Under the pieces are notes generated by a model. It was not told where the DNA came from. It searched no databases and was given only the letters and a program-made list of their open reading frames with translations. Position numbers and translations under genes: made by a program. DNA of 64,000 nt. Origin: Selaginella moellendorffii (taxonomy: Eukaryota; Streptophyta; Lycopodiopsida; Selaginellales; Selaginellaceae). The DNA is taken from assembly GCF_000143415.4 (NCBI RefSeq), contig NW_003314278.1:1842744-1906743 (forward strand), read 5' to 3'. Positions 33,014 through 45,863 of this stretch are shown piece after piece (position 1 is the stretch's first letter; the number at the start of each line of letters is the position of its first letter).

Positions 33014-33874
33014 NNNNNNNNNNNNNNNNNNNNNNNNNNNNNNNNNNNNNNNNNNNNNNNNNNNNNNNNNNNNNNNNNNNNNNNNNNNNNNNNNNNNNNN
33101 NNNNNNNNNNNNNNNNNNNNNNNNNNNNNNNNNNNNNNNNNNNNNNNNNNNNNNNNNNNNNNNNNNNNNNNNNNNNNNNNNNNNNNNNNNNNNNNNNNNN
33201 NNNNNNNNNNNNNNNNNNNNNNNNNNNNNNNNNNNNNNNNNNNNNNNNNNNNNNNNNNNNNNNNNNNNNNNNNNNNNNNNNNNNNNNNNNNNNNNNNNNN
33301 NNNNNNNNNNNNNNNNNNNNNNNNNNNNNNNNNNNNNNNNNNNNNNNNNNNNNNNNNNNNNNNNNNNNNNNNNNNNNNNNNNNNNNNNNNNNNNNNNNNN
33401 NNNNNNNNNNNNNNNNNNNNNNNNNNNNNNNNNNNNNNNNNNNNNNNNNNNNNNNNNNNNNNNNNNNNNNNNNNNNNNNNNNNNNNNNNNNNNNNNNNNN
33501 NNNNNNNNNNNNNNNNNNNNNNNNNNNNNNNNNNNNNNNNNNNNNNNNNNNNNNNNNNNNNNNNNNNNNNNNNNNNNNNNNNNNNNNNNNNNNNNNNNNN
33601 NNNNNNNNNNNNNNNNNNNNNNNNNNNNNNNNNNNNNNNNNNNNNNNNNNNNNNNNNNNNNNNNNNNNNNNNNNNNNNNNNNNNNNNNNNNNNNNNNNNN
33701 NNNNNNNNNNNNNNNNNNNNNNNNNNNNNNNNNNNNNNNNNNNNNNNNNNNNNNNNNNNNNNNNNNNNNNNNNNNNNNNNNNNNNNNNNNNNNNNNNNNN
33801 NNNNNNNNNNNNNNNNNNNNNNNNNNNNNNNNNNNNNNNNNNNNNNNNNNNNNNNNNNNNNNNNNNNNNNNNNN
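33014..33874. other. Assembly gap (861 N)
   Basis: There is no sequence here. Apparent continuity of the composite element across it is an assumption. Confidence 1.
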
Positions 33875-35150
33875 AACTATGCCATAATGTGGAAATAATG
33901 TCACAGATGCATGTGTTGAATTGATCACAGTACGTAATTATAAATGAGAATTATATGTTTCTTGCAAGTCATAGAATCTTGTCAAAAAATATAAGATTAT
34001 TAGATCATAGGTGTTATTTCCAAAGCAATGTATATAGATAATTTACTATAGATGATAGATGGTAGTACAAAAATGGAATATATTTAAATGAGTTCAGAAG
34101 AATGTGATGATTTCTGACTTTAATGAAGTACTGGAAATATGTACAATATTTAATTTGTTTAGCAGCAGTTGGTTGATGGTAGATCCTAGAATAAAATCAT
34201 TCCTATCTTTCATATTATGGCACATGTTTGAGGTGATATTTCTTTCCGTTCTACCAAAAGTTAGTCCATATAATAACTTTAAGCATGTTTTTGAATTCAA
34301 TGTATACAAACTTTTAATATTGTACAACATAGTCCTTTATACTTCATACAGAATTTATTATAACAACATTATTTGATGTTAGATCCTAGAATAAAATCAC
34401 CCTTTCTTTTCACATAATAACATAGCACATGTTTGAGGTGATATTTCTTTATAAAAGTTTAGTGTTCCAAAACCTAAAGGTAACAAAATAGAGAGTTTTC
34501 TTTTGCATTACCAAGATCACTCACCACTTTCTTTCTCCCAAAGTTTTATTTCAAAAAGTTTTCTTTGCCAACGTTTCGATCTTTCTCTTGGTTCTATTTC
34601 ATTAGAGGTTGTGATTCACAACAACATTAGTGTAGTTGAATGATCAGAGTTTCTTCTTTCAGGTGTAGGTAAAGGTGGACAACATTGGGATTTGCAACAT
34701 TCCAAGTCGAAGGAGATTTGAGTTTTTGGATCTCCAATCAAAGTGTGAGGCTGCGATACTGCCAAAGTGAATATGAAGCAAAAGTCGGTCATCATCATTT
34801 CTTCCTCTATTAGTTTTAGTAAAGATGTTAATCTAGTGTGAGCCAAGAATTTCCAAACTCCAACTTCACCAATATTCAAAGTTGTTTGCAACACTTTCCA
34901 GTTTTCCTACCCCTCTATCAACGTGCGTTCCTTTTTGCATAGGCTCGTTAGCGAGCTCCCATCTATATACAATGGCAACATCTTCTTTGAACTACCACCT
35001 CTTGTCAGCTCAAAACAAAAGGGGATGGAGACCAAGCAGGACGTCCACAACTGGTGCTTTGATCACACATTTCCAGCATTTCAAAGGCACAATATCCATG
35101 GTTCATTGTGGTAGGTATTTGGATTGTGTGAATAAAGAATGCAATCAAGA
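33875..35150. other. No recognised gene; includes a spaced duplication
   Basis: AGATCCTAGAATAAAATCA ... CACATGTTTGAGGTGATATTTCTTT occurs at 34181-34250 and again at 34381-34452, 200 bases apart. Frames at 34882-35178 run up to the zinc-finger part of the transposase remnant and may be its N-terminal region. The rest is AT-rich. Confidence 0.6.
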
Positions 35151-37760
35151 GTGTGGTAAAAACTTTATATTTTTTTAAAGATCTGCAACCAATCCTCCCA
35201 TTTGTGACACCATTAGTGTTAGATTCAAGTGTTGGTTTTGCAGGAATGCTCCATTGTGTCATGCCATCTATAGGGCCAAGATGTACTATTTTCTTCCACG
35301 GGATGGAGAGGCTAGTAGAGCTGTAGTACATATTGGCATGCACACACATCCAATGCAGAAAGGGATACAAAAGAGTTCAGTCAACCATTTCAAAGATGTA
35401 GTGTAGATAGAGACTGTGAGAAACTCATTTGTAACTCTGAAACATGTTCAAAAGACAGTGCTCAAGGATTTTATTCCAATCACTTTACTTAATCCGGACT
35501 ACAAGAATACTTAATTGGATGAGGTTAGCTTGTGGGAGTTACTACGACATGTGCAACTTGCAACTAGCCTCAGGAGGTACAAAAATATTATTACATACTT
35601 TTTAATAATATCTCTCTTACATTTTGTTTTATTTAGGATAAAGTCTTGAATGTGTGAATCTTAAGAGGGGAAACTTCAATAAAAAATCGACTCAATCCTT
35701 GAACTAAAACAAACTTGTCCCTACGAGTTTATCCATGGGAGTTTATTTCTAGATCAAATCGTTAGTGAGCAAGAGCACCCCTTTGTCTTCAAAATATCTA
35801 CCATGGGCCCCACCTCTAGTGTGGATCTTGTTTCCCGAATAGATATGTTTGGGTCGAGTGACCTTGCTAATGCATGGGTACATTTTGACCATATAGAGTA
35901 GGTGGCAGGTTGGACAACCATGGGAGCTCATGTGTATGATCTGGGGTAGTTTTTTTTCTCATTATCTTAAAATGGTTTTAAGCATTGCCCTTTTCACAGG
36001 CTATGATGTAACTTGACAATTGCAATAGCAGAGTTTAAAGTACAAGACCAGATGGCTCAGGAAATATTTTGGAAGTTCCTCTCCGACATTGTATTGAAGC
36101 AGACTGGTAAGCTTGCCAACTTTCGCGGTTTCATGGTAGATGGGGCCGGGGCTAATTGGAATGGTGTCTGGGCAGTCTTTGGGAATGGTCAACCCCTAGA
36201 AGGTCTTGAGAGGACTTGTGAGTTCTATTGGGCTCAAATCCTAAACTAACATTACCACCTTATCAAGCCAGATTTCCAATTAGCATTTAAGGAGTTGTAA
36301 ACAATGGTAGACTGCACCTTCTGAAGAAGAACATAAGGCAAAAGCAAATGAGATTTGAATGTGGTGGCATGAAGATGGCCATATTGACATAAACTGTCTA
36401 CCACAAGTTAAGTTGTGGTTGGGGTGGTGGGAAGTTAGGATGTTCCAATGTGGACATCACTCTTTTCATGTCGATTTTTCTTTTTTTCCTCTTTTTTTAT
36501 TGTTGTTTAATATCATCTTTTTAAAGGATCAACCACTTGGAGGATCTTGCATACACCCCAACTATGAATCTTTTAGAGAGTAAACTTGGAACTGGCGTTC
36601 TTCTGAGGCAGGGAAAGGGAAGATGAGTCTATATAAAGCATGTTTATTAGATTTGATATGTGCTATAGAGCAGTCTTCAAAAGCATTGGCATTTGAGGAA
36701 GGATGATATATGGGAACAGAACCTTCAGTTGAGATGTTACACAATCGGATGAAGAAGAAAGTGACTCCACCAACACAAACAATGGCAATTGCAGTGGAGG
36801 AAGTGATCCGTGGCACATCTATAGAGTACACTCCTAGGGCTTCTATTGGTGACATGAAAACCGTCCGCTCAAAGCGTTGCTTTTCCTTTGCTGGTGAAGA
36901 TGTTGGCACGGATCTTGGAGCAAAATGCTCTCACAGGCCTAATGTTGAGTATCATTCTGCTCTAAGATATCACCTCTGAACTGAGCCACCTCTAATGGCT
37001 AATGAAGGAAGTGCATCACAACAAGTTGAAATTGCTTATTGTAGCGTGGAGTTGAAGCAATGGGCAATCCATTGAAACCAACAAAATCAAATGTAAGGTG
37101 TGTGGGGATGCTTTTGAGAGGCAAGTGTTAGGCTTGGATTCATGGTGACAAGTCTGCTTCTATTCTAACCCTATATTTCCATGGGGAATAAAAGCAAGAA
37201 AGATTTTTAAGATGGTGTTGGCTATATTGCTGCAACATTGATGTCAACCATATAAAGTGCTTTGAAGACACTATAGTGACTAAATCTGATGTAGTACCTA
37301 AAGAATGGCTAGTTGCTAATGAGGTTGCACTCACCTCAGATGAAATTGAAAACCTTGAGAAATCTGGTTTCAATCTTGAAAGGAGAGTTGGAGACATGAG
37401 TGATAAAACCAGAACTGTTCCTATAGAGAGATACATAGGAGGCTAGTAAAAAAAGGTAAAGCAATTAAATTTATTGATACTGTCTCCAAGTAGAAGCAAG
37501 GTAAAATAAACTTGGCTCAAACACTTGAGCGTGAGATTCTCTCCATGAAGTACATCATTGGGCTTGCAAAAGAGTACATAGTCAAAACAAAAGGTGGAGA
37601 ATACACAATTGCCATTCAAGACTTTCCTTCTTGCACATATCTAGACTTTATGTAGCGTGAGAAACATGGGAAGGCATATACTCCTTGCAAGCATATGTAC
37701 TACATCTTCATCAACATCTTGCACTAGGATATTAAAGTGTTAATTCAAATTTAATAATTT
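35150..37760 (+). pseudogene. Mutator-like (MULE) transposase remnant
   Basis: Three parts in order fit a MULE transposase. At 35194-35400 a Cys/His domain (FKCWFCRNAPLCHAIY, then GMHTHP) resembles the WRKY/GCM or FLYWCH-type zinc fingers at transposase N-termini. At 36013-36480 the MULE core is recognisable: FRGFMVDGAGANWNGV (a DDE-region Asp), then TCEFYWAQ, like the family's C-x-F-H-W-x-Q box, and WWHEDGHID and GWWEVRMF. At 37540-37700 a SWIM-like finger reads GGEYTIAIQDF, CTYLDFM, CKHMYY, with the second Cys replaced by Tyr. Stops and frameshifts occur throughout, so it cannot move DNA itself. Position near the right terminal repeat of the composite element supports the assignment. Confidence 0.68.
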
Positions 37761-38050
37761 TTAAATTCTGACAAACTTGACAATTACTAGTCAGAAAGCA
37801 CAGAGTACAATGATAGGGGCGTTTGTTAGAACATAAAATAAAATGTTTGCAAAAAGAGTATTCTTGTCACTTCTTTTCATGTAATAAAAATTTAAATTAT
37901 TAGAACAAGAAGTATCCTTTAGAAAAATTTTATCTATATAATATATAAAGAGTTATAAAATTATTAGGTTCACTATAACCTTAAAATTTTAAAGTTTATA
38001 ATGTTTGTACTAGGAAATTGAGCTCAACTCTTTAGCTCGTGAGCTCAAGT

Positions 38051-38735
38051 ATGGTCCATACTCGTGACAAGACACATATCACTCATTTTGAGCTATATTG
38101 CACATCAAATGGCATCATCGAGGATGATCATTTGTCACGATTGCTCACTGGCCAAGCAATAATATGGGCAAAGATGCTTTTGGAGGTAGATATGGCTAAC
38201 TACTCCACATTTAAAGCATCTTTCCAAGGTCATTTTGATCAGCAACAATCTGCAAATCTCTCACTTATGGATTTGTTCACTTTTTGGCAAGGAGCACCCA
38301 AATCTGTGCCGGAATATGTGATTCAGTTCATGTCTTACTGGAAGGAGTGTGTCCAGCACAAGGTTATCACAAATGAACCTCATAGCATCACCACATTCAT
38401 TTTTAGCCTCAAGGGAAATCTCCAACTCAAAATGCTTGAGCAAGAGTTTCAGACGTGTCATAAGGCATTCGCTATAACAGAGACTCTAGAGCTGGATCTT
38501 CTCCAAGAGCTTGAGATTTATAGGGTAGATGAGGCTTTCCTCTCACCCTCAGATGAAAGCTCATGTGCTACCATAGTCCATTCTTCTCGAGCCTTGCACA
38601 AAGATGATAGAGTCCTTTTAGTGATCGAGAAGGCATTGTTGGAGCTTGTAAGATACAAGGAGATCATCCAGAAACAGCAATAAATGCAAGAGAAGCTACT
38701 TAAAGAGCTTAGAGCATATTGCTTACAGTAGGCAA
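38051..38735 (+). pseudogene. Ty3/gypsy gag (continuation from 25542)
   Basis: The frame 38051-38683 has a retrotransposon gag core: HLSRLLTGQAIIWAKML, FKASFQGHFDQQ, SVPEYVIQFMSYW and ITTFIFSLKGNLQ. It ends with a coiled-coil-like stretch (EKALLELVRYKEII). A TAA at 38681 interrupts what continues as MQEKLLKELRAY. The true N-terminus is MVTRGMV at 25542, separated by the composite element. No zinc knuckle was found before the protease, though the interval 38740-39380 has stops and diverged sequence. The element is on the plus strand, unlike the gypsy at 11-17 kb. Confidence 0.8.
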
Positions 38736-39384
38736 AGAGACCAAGATGCCCTTCTTGTTTTTGGTAACTGCTCACATTGCGATGTTATGATACACAACAT
38801 GGAAGCGTCACCCAGAACTTCAGCCACCTTCTGTCCAACATGTTCAATAGCAGCCTCTAGTAGACAACACATCTCTTCTATAGCCAGCAAATAGATATTA
38901 GCAACAACAAGAATAGAAAGCAATCCAAGACACCCCTTTGTCAACTCGTGGGAAGACATTAATACACATCAATATGGTTTACATTACAAAGGACAGTTAT
39001 AAGGTGGCTACTATGACTAGAGGGTGCAAGAATGTTTCTCCTCCAGCCCCAAATATCGATGGTGAGTAGGATCCAACACCCATTTCCAAAACTCCACCAT
39101 CTCTCACAGTGTGCAAGTTACCCCATGCTTTGGTATTTGCAGCACCACCCACATCCTTGGCCACAACTTTGGATCTAATTATTGAACATTTATCTAACTT
39201 TTAAGATAGGGTCTCCTAGTTGCCCTCCACTCTTTCTCGGGTCCCACAAGGGGTTCTTGCTCAAATTGCTAACACTCCAATCTAGATCACACTTGGTGAG
39301 CTTTTGCGATGCATGCCCAATTTTACTTCTCAACTAAAGGTTTTTGCCAAGTCCTCAGGCATCCCCATGGAACTTTAGCATGAC
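38736..39384 (+). pseudogene. Decayed gag-protease interval
   Basis: The sequence lies between gag and protease of the same gypsy element. No frame longer than about 80 codons exists on the sense strand, and no zinc-knuckle CCHC was recognised. Confidence 0.45.
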
Positions 39385-39870
39385 GTGCATATCATTAACA
39401 ATCAGACCACTCATGATCCTAGGGCATTCTTTGTAAAAGTCCAAATTGGCAATAAATCCTTGATAGCACAAGCATTACTTGATTTTGGATCCCAGAGCAA
39501 TATCATCTCCCTCGACTTGGCACACTCTAGTGGCTTGGAAGTGGTGAGTAACACAGCTGTGATCCTCAACATGTTTTCTAATCACTCAATAGTTCCTATA
39601 GGCATCTACCAGAATGTCAAGATCTTGGTGTAAGGAGTGGTTTCCACGCTAGATTTTCTTATGACGGACTACCAGCAGCTCGGATCTGGGAAGCTAAAGA
39701 ACTCTATCTTCCTGGGACATCCGTGGCATCTCACTGCTACTTGCACGACAACTTGGGCCAAAGGAGAATCAATGATCACCAACAGCATCCATGCAACAAC
39801 TTTTCTCAATGCCCATGGTCATTCTCTACTTCCATCCAACTTATCTCAAGTGGATGCTTCTTCCATCACT
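39385..39870 (+). pseudogene. Ty3/gypsy aspartic protease, inactive
   Basis: The frame reads AFFVKVQIGNKSLIAQALLD-FGSQSNIISLD. The catalytic D-T/S-G triplet has become D-F-G. After an in-frame TAA (39631), the same frame continues to KNSIFLGHPWHLTATC, which matches the second retropepsin motif I-L-L-G-R-P-W. The protease would cut gag-pol. It stands in line with the gag upstream. Both the replaced active-site residue and the stop argue against activity. Confidence 0.75.
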
Positions 39871-42460
39871 TAAGTTGACTAGATTCTCAAAGTTCTTTTC
39901 TCAGAACTTATTGAGGATGACACACTACTGGAGATCCAAGTTGTTGAGTGCAATATGATTGACTTCTTCAACACGGACTGGACTACATAAACACTTGACT
40001 CCTCTATCATCACTACACAAGTCCAGAAATTCCTTTGCTTCAACAAATCTAGAGATTTCACATTGATTCCTTCACTACAGCATAGTGAGGAATTTGTCTA
40101 AATAGTGGTTTCTCCAAGTACTTTTCCAACTCCAGCACCATTTCAGAAGTCATAGGGGATCCATACCAGGGATCTTTTAGCACCAACATAGAGTTTGGAC
40201 ACATTGCAAGTGAGCTTGGACATCGACAACCACAAGATATGAGTTTGCGACACACTTGTTGCTGTGGGGGATTGGTAAGCAATTCCTGTAGATGAAGCTG
40301 ATGAGTTGGTGGCTACTGGGACTGAAAAGCCACTGTTTTACCACTTTCTTCTAGATAGGCAGCCACCTCCATTTGCCTCTAGCAAATGCCTTGAAGTGGT
40401 ATTTGCTGCAGCCATGGAGTTTTTGACTTGTTCCCATAATGTGGAGCTTACATTTGGAACCTATATCCACCCCAAAGTCTCTTCTTGTGTACTAACTCTA
40501 CTTTTACAGGGAATTTCCCAAATGTATGTACATTACCATGCAACCTTGGAAGCTTACTAGACAACATGCTCACAACTTCTCAAAATGCAACTTTTGATCC
40601 TAGACTTCTTCACAACCTTCCTCAGAGTCCTCTACATGATCTCAGCACTGAGGTGGAGCCTTTTCACATAGTACATGATAGTTTTGGAGCTGTCAATGAA
40701 ATAGGGTCACAAGGCATCAACACTTTGGAGAGCACAACTTCTTCACTTTCTTTGAGTACACCTTTGACTCTCCAGCTTAGTGACTACTCTGTTAGTGGTG
40801 CAAAGTTGCAATCTAGCCTTGCTACTCACTTGGGATACAACTATGATGTAAAGGTAGTGGGCATTTTCCAGTAGCATCTCAATTTTTCCTGGAGATTCTC
40901 CCAACTTGGCACCTCATCTCAGCTCTTCCCAGGCTTAGGTTCATAGCTGGGTTGTGACTTCATCCTGCTACAACACTCAAGGCATTTTCCAACACTATTG
41001 ATAATTCACCCGGCCACCAGCTCTTCACCAAAGACACATGACAGTGTCCTCAGCTTCTTGAAGACACTTTCTACCATCCCAAGGAGGCTCCCATCCTTCC
41101 AGGCAGTTTTAGCATTCTAGATTCTTTTATAGTGACATGTTCACCACCTCAAGCAATTTCATTATGATCCAGCACTTGAGGGAAACTCGACCGGTTTCAA
41201 TGGCATTCTAGGCCTTCTATAGGATGCCTTGCATCCTCCTAAAGTGTTTCCATCATCATCACTCATCACAGAAGCCATTTGCGCTACTCTCTCTCTTTTA
41301 GTGGTGGGATCTTTCCATCTTCACTCATTGTTCTACATTCTTTGTTTTTCTTTGCTTTTGTTTTTGCTTTCACTCTTCTTCCATCTTTCATCAAGCTAGG
41401 GAATCACATGGAGCAAGTCTCTTTCCATGGTGAACACACTTTGGCTGCATTATTAATTGTATGAAGACTTCTCAACTTTTGTTAGTTTGTGCTCTATTTC
41501 TTTTGCTTGTTTCCCTATATCAGTTCCATCCTCACAATCATATCACCACTTTACATCATCCATGCTCTAAAATTCACTTCCACACACTCACACCACCATT
41601 GCCTAACTCTCACTACACATACCCAATGATCTCTTTCATATTTTCCACCATTCATCATCCTTTTATACCATATATTTGGGGACAAAACTTCATCACAGAG
41701 GCTCTTCTAAACAAGAAGCAATAGAAATCAAGATATTCTCATGCACAACATGTGAGATATTTGATGAACCAATCATATGCTGTGACTTTCTTTCCTTTAG
41801 AGCTGATTTCTTTTTCCACTAGGAGATCCCGACTGTAGTAGGAACCCATGTGCTTTTAGAGGTGTGTCTAACAAAGCCAACACCTTTTTTTCCAGCTCAA
41901 ATCACAAGTGAAGCAGTTTGCCACTTTTAAAGTGGTAGTCTAGTAGTTTTTGTGCAAGCAGTAGCTGCAACTTCACATTTCACTACATCAGATTAAAGCC
42001 CATCCTTAGAAACACTGGGCAATACATTCCCTATGCTTTCTTCTTTATTCTTGATGAAAGTTTTGAGCACAAACTACATGTGCTTGAGGCTGCATTAACA
42101 TATTCATTTTCCAGAGTGTGGGAGCTAGGTTTAAACTTATTTCCATTTGGTTTTCTTGCTTTTTTCCTCATTTTTTCTTCTCTTCTCCTACTTTCTTGAG
42201 TCTCTAGTTCAACTATACAATTTCCCATTGGTTTTCCCTGTGTCTTTAAACTTTAAACTCCTCTCCCATCTTTTATCCTTTTTGACTTCCACTTTTAGCT
42301 TTCTCTTGTTTTCTTTTTGTTTCAGCAGTTACCTTCTCTAGACACTACATTCTAATACATGGGGGCATCTCAGCTGTGGGTTCTTGTGTGGTGGAGTCTT
42401 ATGCATCTCACTAGTGGTCACCTATTGTAGTGATAGTTTATCACCACCTATCACGACTTA
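39871..42460 (+). other. Unassigned sequence after the protease, no reverse transcriptase seen
   Basis: Scattered frames (40306-40560, 40485-40874, 41461-41724) share the protease frame in part and are separated by single stops. They have low complexity in Pro, Ser, His and Leu because the plus strand is C/T-rich. I found no reverse transcriptase, RNase H or integrase motif. The gypsy pol has either been deleted or never followed in this copy. Confidence 0.5.
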
Positions 42461-42990
42461 GATTTTGGCTTGAGAGAGTACATGGAATATTCTATACCCT
42501 TAGAATATTCCCTTATCCTTGCATATAAGCCCAAGATAGGCTTAAGAATAGGGTTCCTTCCCATTTCCTATACACTTGAGTTTGGAACTACGAGTTGAAG
42601 GACGTGCAACCAGAAGTGGAAGAAGCGACATCTCATAAGGTTATGCCAAATAAAGAGCATCATCAAGGGTTTATAGTCATTCACTCCATTTAAGACTAGT
42701 GAATGCTTTGGTTTGTATTTGGGAATTGTTTTAGACTTTGGTTTGCTTGATATTATGTAGCTCAGTACTTGTCAAGGGGTCCATACTTTCTATGTTGTTA
42801 GCATCTACAGTCTTTTGTTTTTTCTTCTGTTTCTTGTCATACTTCAACTTTTTGTATGAAGGTCTTTAGAAGAGCATTAGTCTATGTTAATTGTCCTTTC
42901 AAAGTGTTAATAAGGGAGGAAAAAGAATGTTAAATTTCATTTTTCCATAATAAAACTCCAGATGATCTCCTCTATGATCTATATCTTAGA
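42461..42990. repeat. Fragments of dispersed repeats
   Basis: 42470-42560 (ATGGAATATTCTAT..., AGAATAGGGTTCCTTCCC) is the reverse complement of about 57290-57400. 42592-42670 (GAAGGACGTGCAACCAGAAG...) matches 16843-16920, a piece of the gypsy gag in the same orientation. These look like debris from elements elsewhere in the window. Confidence 0.75.
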
Positions 42991-44491
42991 TGTAAGCGAC
43001 TAAATTTTCCATTCTACTTTAGTCACTTAACCACACCTCCGGCCACTTGAAGAAGTCTCATTCACAACCTCCATAAGTCCAATTCAGGACTTAGGACTTG
43101 CTAACCCCAAGAGTGGCATCCGTGCCACTCAACCGTTGCACTTGGTCCAAGTGCTCCACATGTCTGGTCCCAAGACCGACACCCAAAGGTACCACTGACA
43201 TATCAGCCCGTTACGCTAAGGCCATGCCTATTGACCTTTGCCGCACTAGTGGTTCAATACCACTTGCATCACAATCCCGTCTCTCCAAAACTAGGCCATC
43301 TGTCCACAAGTGGTCAACCCAGATCCACTCCTTAGCATCTTTAGGATGCCTACAGACATGGGGAATAGCCTTCCCCAATATCCCTTTGTCAATTCCTACC
43401 AAGTCCCTTTTCTGCTCATGGCCATGTTCGTCGACACTACCACTAGATCAAGGCCTGCAGGCACGACCACTAAATCCCATGGTCCTCTGGGACTTCCTCA
43501 CCATGTGACTGTATCCTTAGTCACTACACTAGAGGACTACTCCTCCTCCTTTCCCCCATTTGGGACTCCGGGACAACATTTCGGAACACCGTGGGCCTAC
43601 GCGAGCCCCGTGGGTACTCTCCCCACCTTCCACCTTTAGGTGCTCTAGCCATGGGCTTAGAGCAAGGTTCTGTTGAGCCACGCCTAGTATCCAAGTAGGT
43701 AGTTTCACCAAGCTACCTCATTTGTCGGTCTGTATTCACTCTAGTCTTGGACTTCCCAGTGGTCAGTTCATCACCCAATATTGGGTCTGGCCTTCCTGGG
43801 CCAAACTAGCCTTTCCTAGCCAAACTGGCTCCACTGCAGTCCTCCCCCTTACTATACTTTTGGAGCTCACCAAACCCCCCAGGGTCTGGGAGACGAACGC
43901 TTAGGGCTTTCACCCTCTCAGACTCGAACTCGGACTCGGACTCGGACTCGGACTCAGACTCGGGCTTGGGCTCGGTCTTGGCCTCCGCCTTGGTCTCGGT
44001 CTTGGTCCCGGTCTCGGTCTTGGTCTTGGTCTCGGTCCCGGTCTCGGTCTTGACCTCGAACTCCATCTCGGGTCCTTCTCGGACTCCATCTCGGATTCCA
44101 TCTCGGGTCCATCTCGGACTCCATCTCAGACTCCGTCTGAGTCCATCTCGAACTCCATCTCGGACTCCACTTCGGACTCCATCTCGGACTCCATCTCGGA
44201 CTCCACCTCAAACTCCATCTCGAACTCCAACTCAGGTCCATCTCGGACTCCATCTCGGACACTTCCACGTGTGATGTATTGGTCCTTTTGGGTCCCTTTT
44301 TGGAGTCTCACTTATTGCTTGCTTCGTGCTTGTTCCTCAAACCCTTTGTTGGGAGTTCCACTCCCGCTCTTGACCTTTCAAGTCGGAGCTTTTAGTCCAA
44401 ACGTGTTACGCTCGTTTGGCTTTCTCTTCGGCCACTACTACGTGGCACCCTTCTGGCTCCACTTTGGGGCCTAGGGATTTTGTGTCTCATA
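42991..44491 (-). mobile_element. Family-S solo LTR, copy 4
   Basis: It starts TGTAAGCGAC and ends TGTCTCATA, the final CA changed to TA. The 5-bp duplication ttaga flanks it (42986-42990 and 44492-44496). At 1,501 bp it is the shortest copy, with the shortest arrays (hexamers 43917-44055, 11-12-mers 44060-44263). The frames inside come from the arrays. Confidence 0.93.
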
Positions 44492-45238
44492 TTAGACTCC
44501 ATTGTGGTGCTTTTTGCATGATCACTAGGCATCTTCCACTAGTGGAAATCCTTGCCATATGCTTCTTTGAAGGGATTTTGAAGAGTAGCAATATAATTGA
44601 GAATAGATTTTTTGGTGAAGGAATCAACGAAAATCCCATTAATTCTTCAATTTCCCTCTGCACCATTATGAGGTTGTCATATCCATCTTTCTTTAAGTCC
44701 TACTTAAAAAAATAAAAATTAAGAGTCAAGGGAATCCCTCTCCTCTCTTTTTTTCTCAAAGCCCAAAGCATGCAGAAATAGTGTGTTATTAGCCATCAAT
44801 TTATATTGCAAAACTAAAAGAGAAAACTTAGGCTAGAATCACTCCACTCTAATACTTTGTATTGTGAGGGGCTCTTTCTTATATAGTCCTTGGATTATTT
44901 TTTATGTTTTATTGTTGATATTATAAAATATTAGTGTATTAAAGGTGGTAGATTAGATGACCATTCTTGAATGTATAGGTTACACAAGAAAATATTTTTA
45001 AACAAGGTATACTTAAATGTAGGAGTTATATAAAATATCATTTTATAAAGGTGGTGAAAGATAAAGTTTGTGACAGAGTAAAATGGATGGGTAATAGGAT
45101 GAATACAAGATAAAGGAGAGAGTAGTTGTGAAAAAATTTTGTTTTTTTTTTTTTTTTACTTTGACTTCAAATATTAGGTCATAGAAAAAAAGTGGTTGTA
45201 GAATAGTAAAGTGGTAAGGGTAAAGGTATAAGGGGATA

Positions 45239-45298
<60 letters not shown>

Positions 45299-45863
45299 TT
45301 TGAATATAGCATTTTTAACCGAAAAGTCACAGTGTTTAATTAAGACTTGGACGACCACACCTTGCCACTAGACTCACATTTAGAAATTTCCTCACTAAAG
45401 TTCTTCTTATGTTAGGATTGCTCATCCATAGATCAAAGGCTCCATCTCTAAAGGAGGTTTCATCTGTCTTAATGCACTTATACCTTGCTTTAGCTATCTC
45501 TTTTAACAATCGCTTTGGGCTTTTACCCTGTGATTTATATTAATACTTGGATTTGGTCTTAGATTTGGTCTCGGACTTAACTTTAGTTTTAAAGTCAGTA
45601 TTGGACTTAATTTCACACTCACTCTTATTTAATAAACTTGTTATTGTTTTGGTTGTGATTTCACAGATTCTTTAGCATATGACATAAGGAATTGGTTCCT
45701 TACAATGTGGTGGGTCCTCTAACATAGTGGAATAAATAAATAATAACTATAATAATAATAATAATAATAATAAATGTAGAAAACAATTTAACTTTAATAG
45801 ATGAACAGAACATTTTGCCAAACATGAAGAGTTTATTCATAATGAAAGAAGATATGCAGGTGT
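44492..45863. repeat. Gene-free stretch with microsatellites
   Basis: It contains a T-run at about 45142-45160, (TA)n of about 26 units at 45243-45294, and (AAT)n of about 8 units at 45750-45773. At 45505-45625 a diverged S-type fragment (GCTTTGGGCTTTTACCC, then GGTCT/GGACT hexamer-like units) is visible. No gene is seen. Confidence 0.85.

Larger units (their letters stand above)
25565..38050 (+). mobile_element. Composite 12.5-kb DNA element with Mutator-like transposase (includes assembly gap)
   Basis: The left end starts AAGTTGAGTTGAGCTCATGAG; the right end, reverse-complemented, starts ACTTGAGCTCACGAGC. The inner GAGTTGAGCTCAATT is perfect at both ends, so these are imperfect terminal inverted repeats of about 33-35 bp. 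The 8-bp duplication atggtcca flanks the element, and removing it rejoins a gag frame. Inside are a MULE transposase remnant, a tandem gene pair, a multi-exon minus-strand locus and a nested L LTR. Mutator-like elements usually make 9-bp (8-11) duplications. The gap and nested LTR mean true length and continuity are unproven. Confidence 0.6.

Noticed and set aside
33008-33928. A 306-codon frame
   Set aside because: It is made almost entirely of the N gap.
45043-45330. Frame with an Ile-Tyr repeat
   Set aside because: It is the (TA)n microsatellite at 45243-45294 read in a frame.
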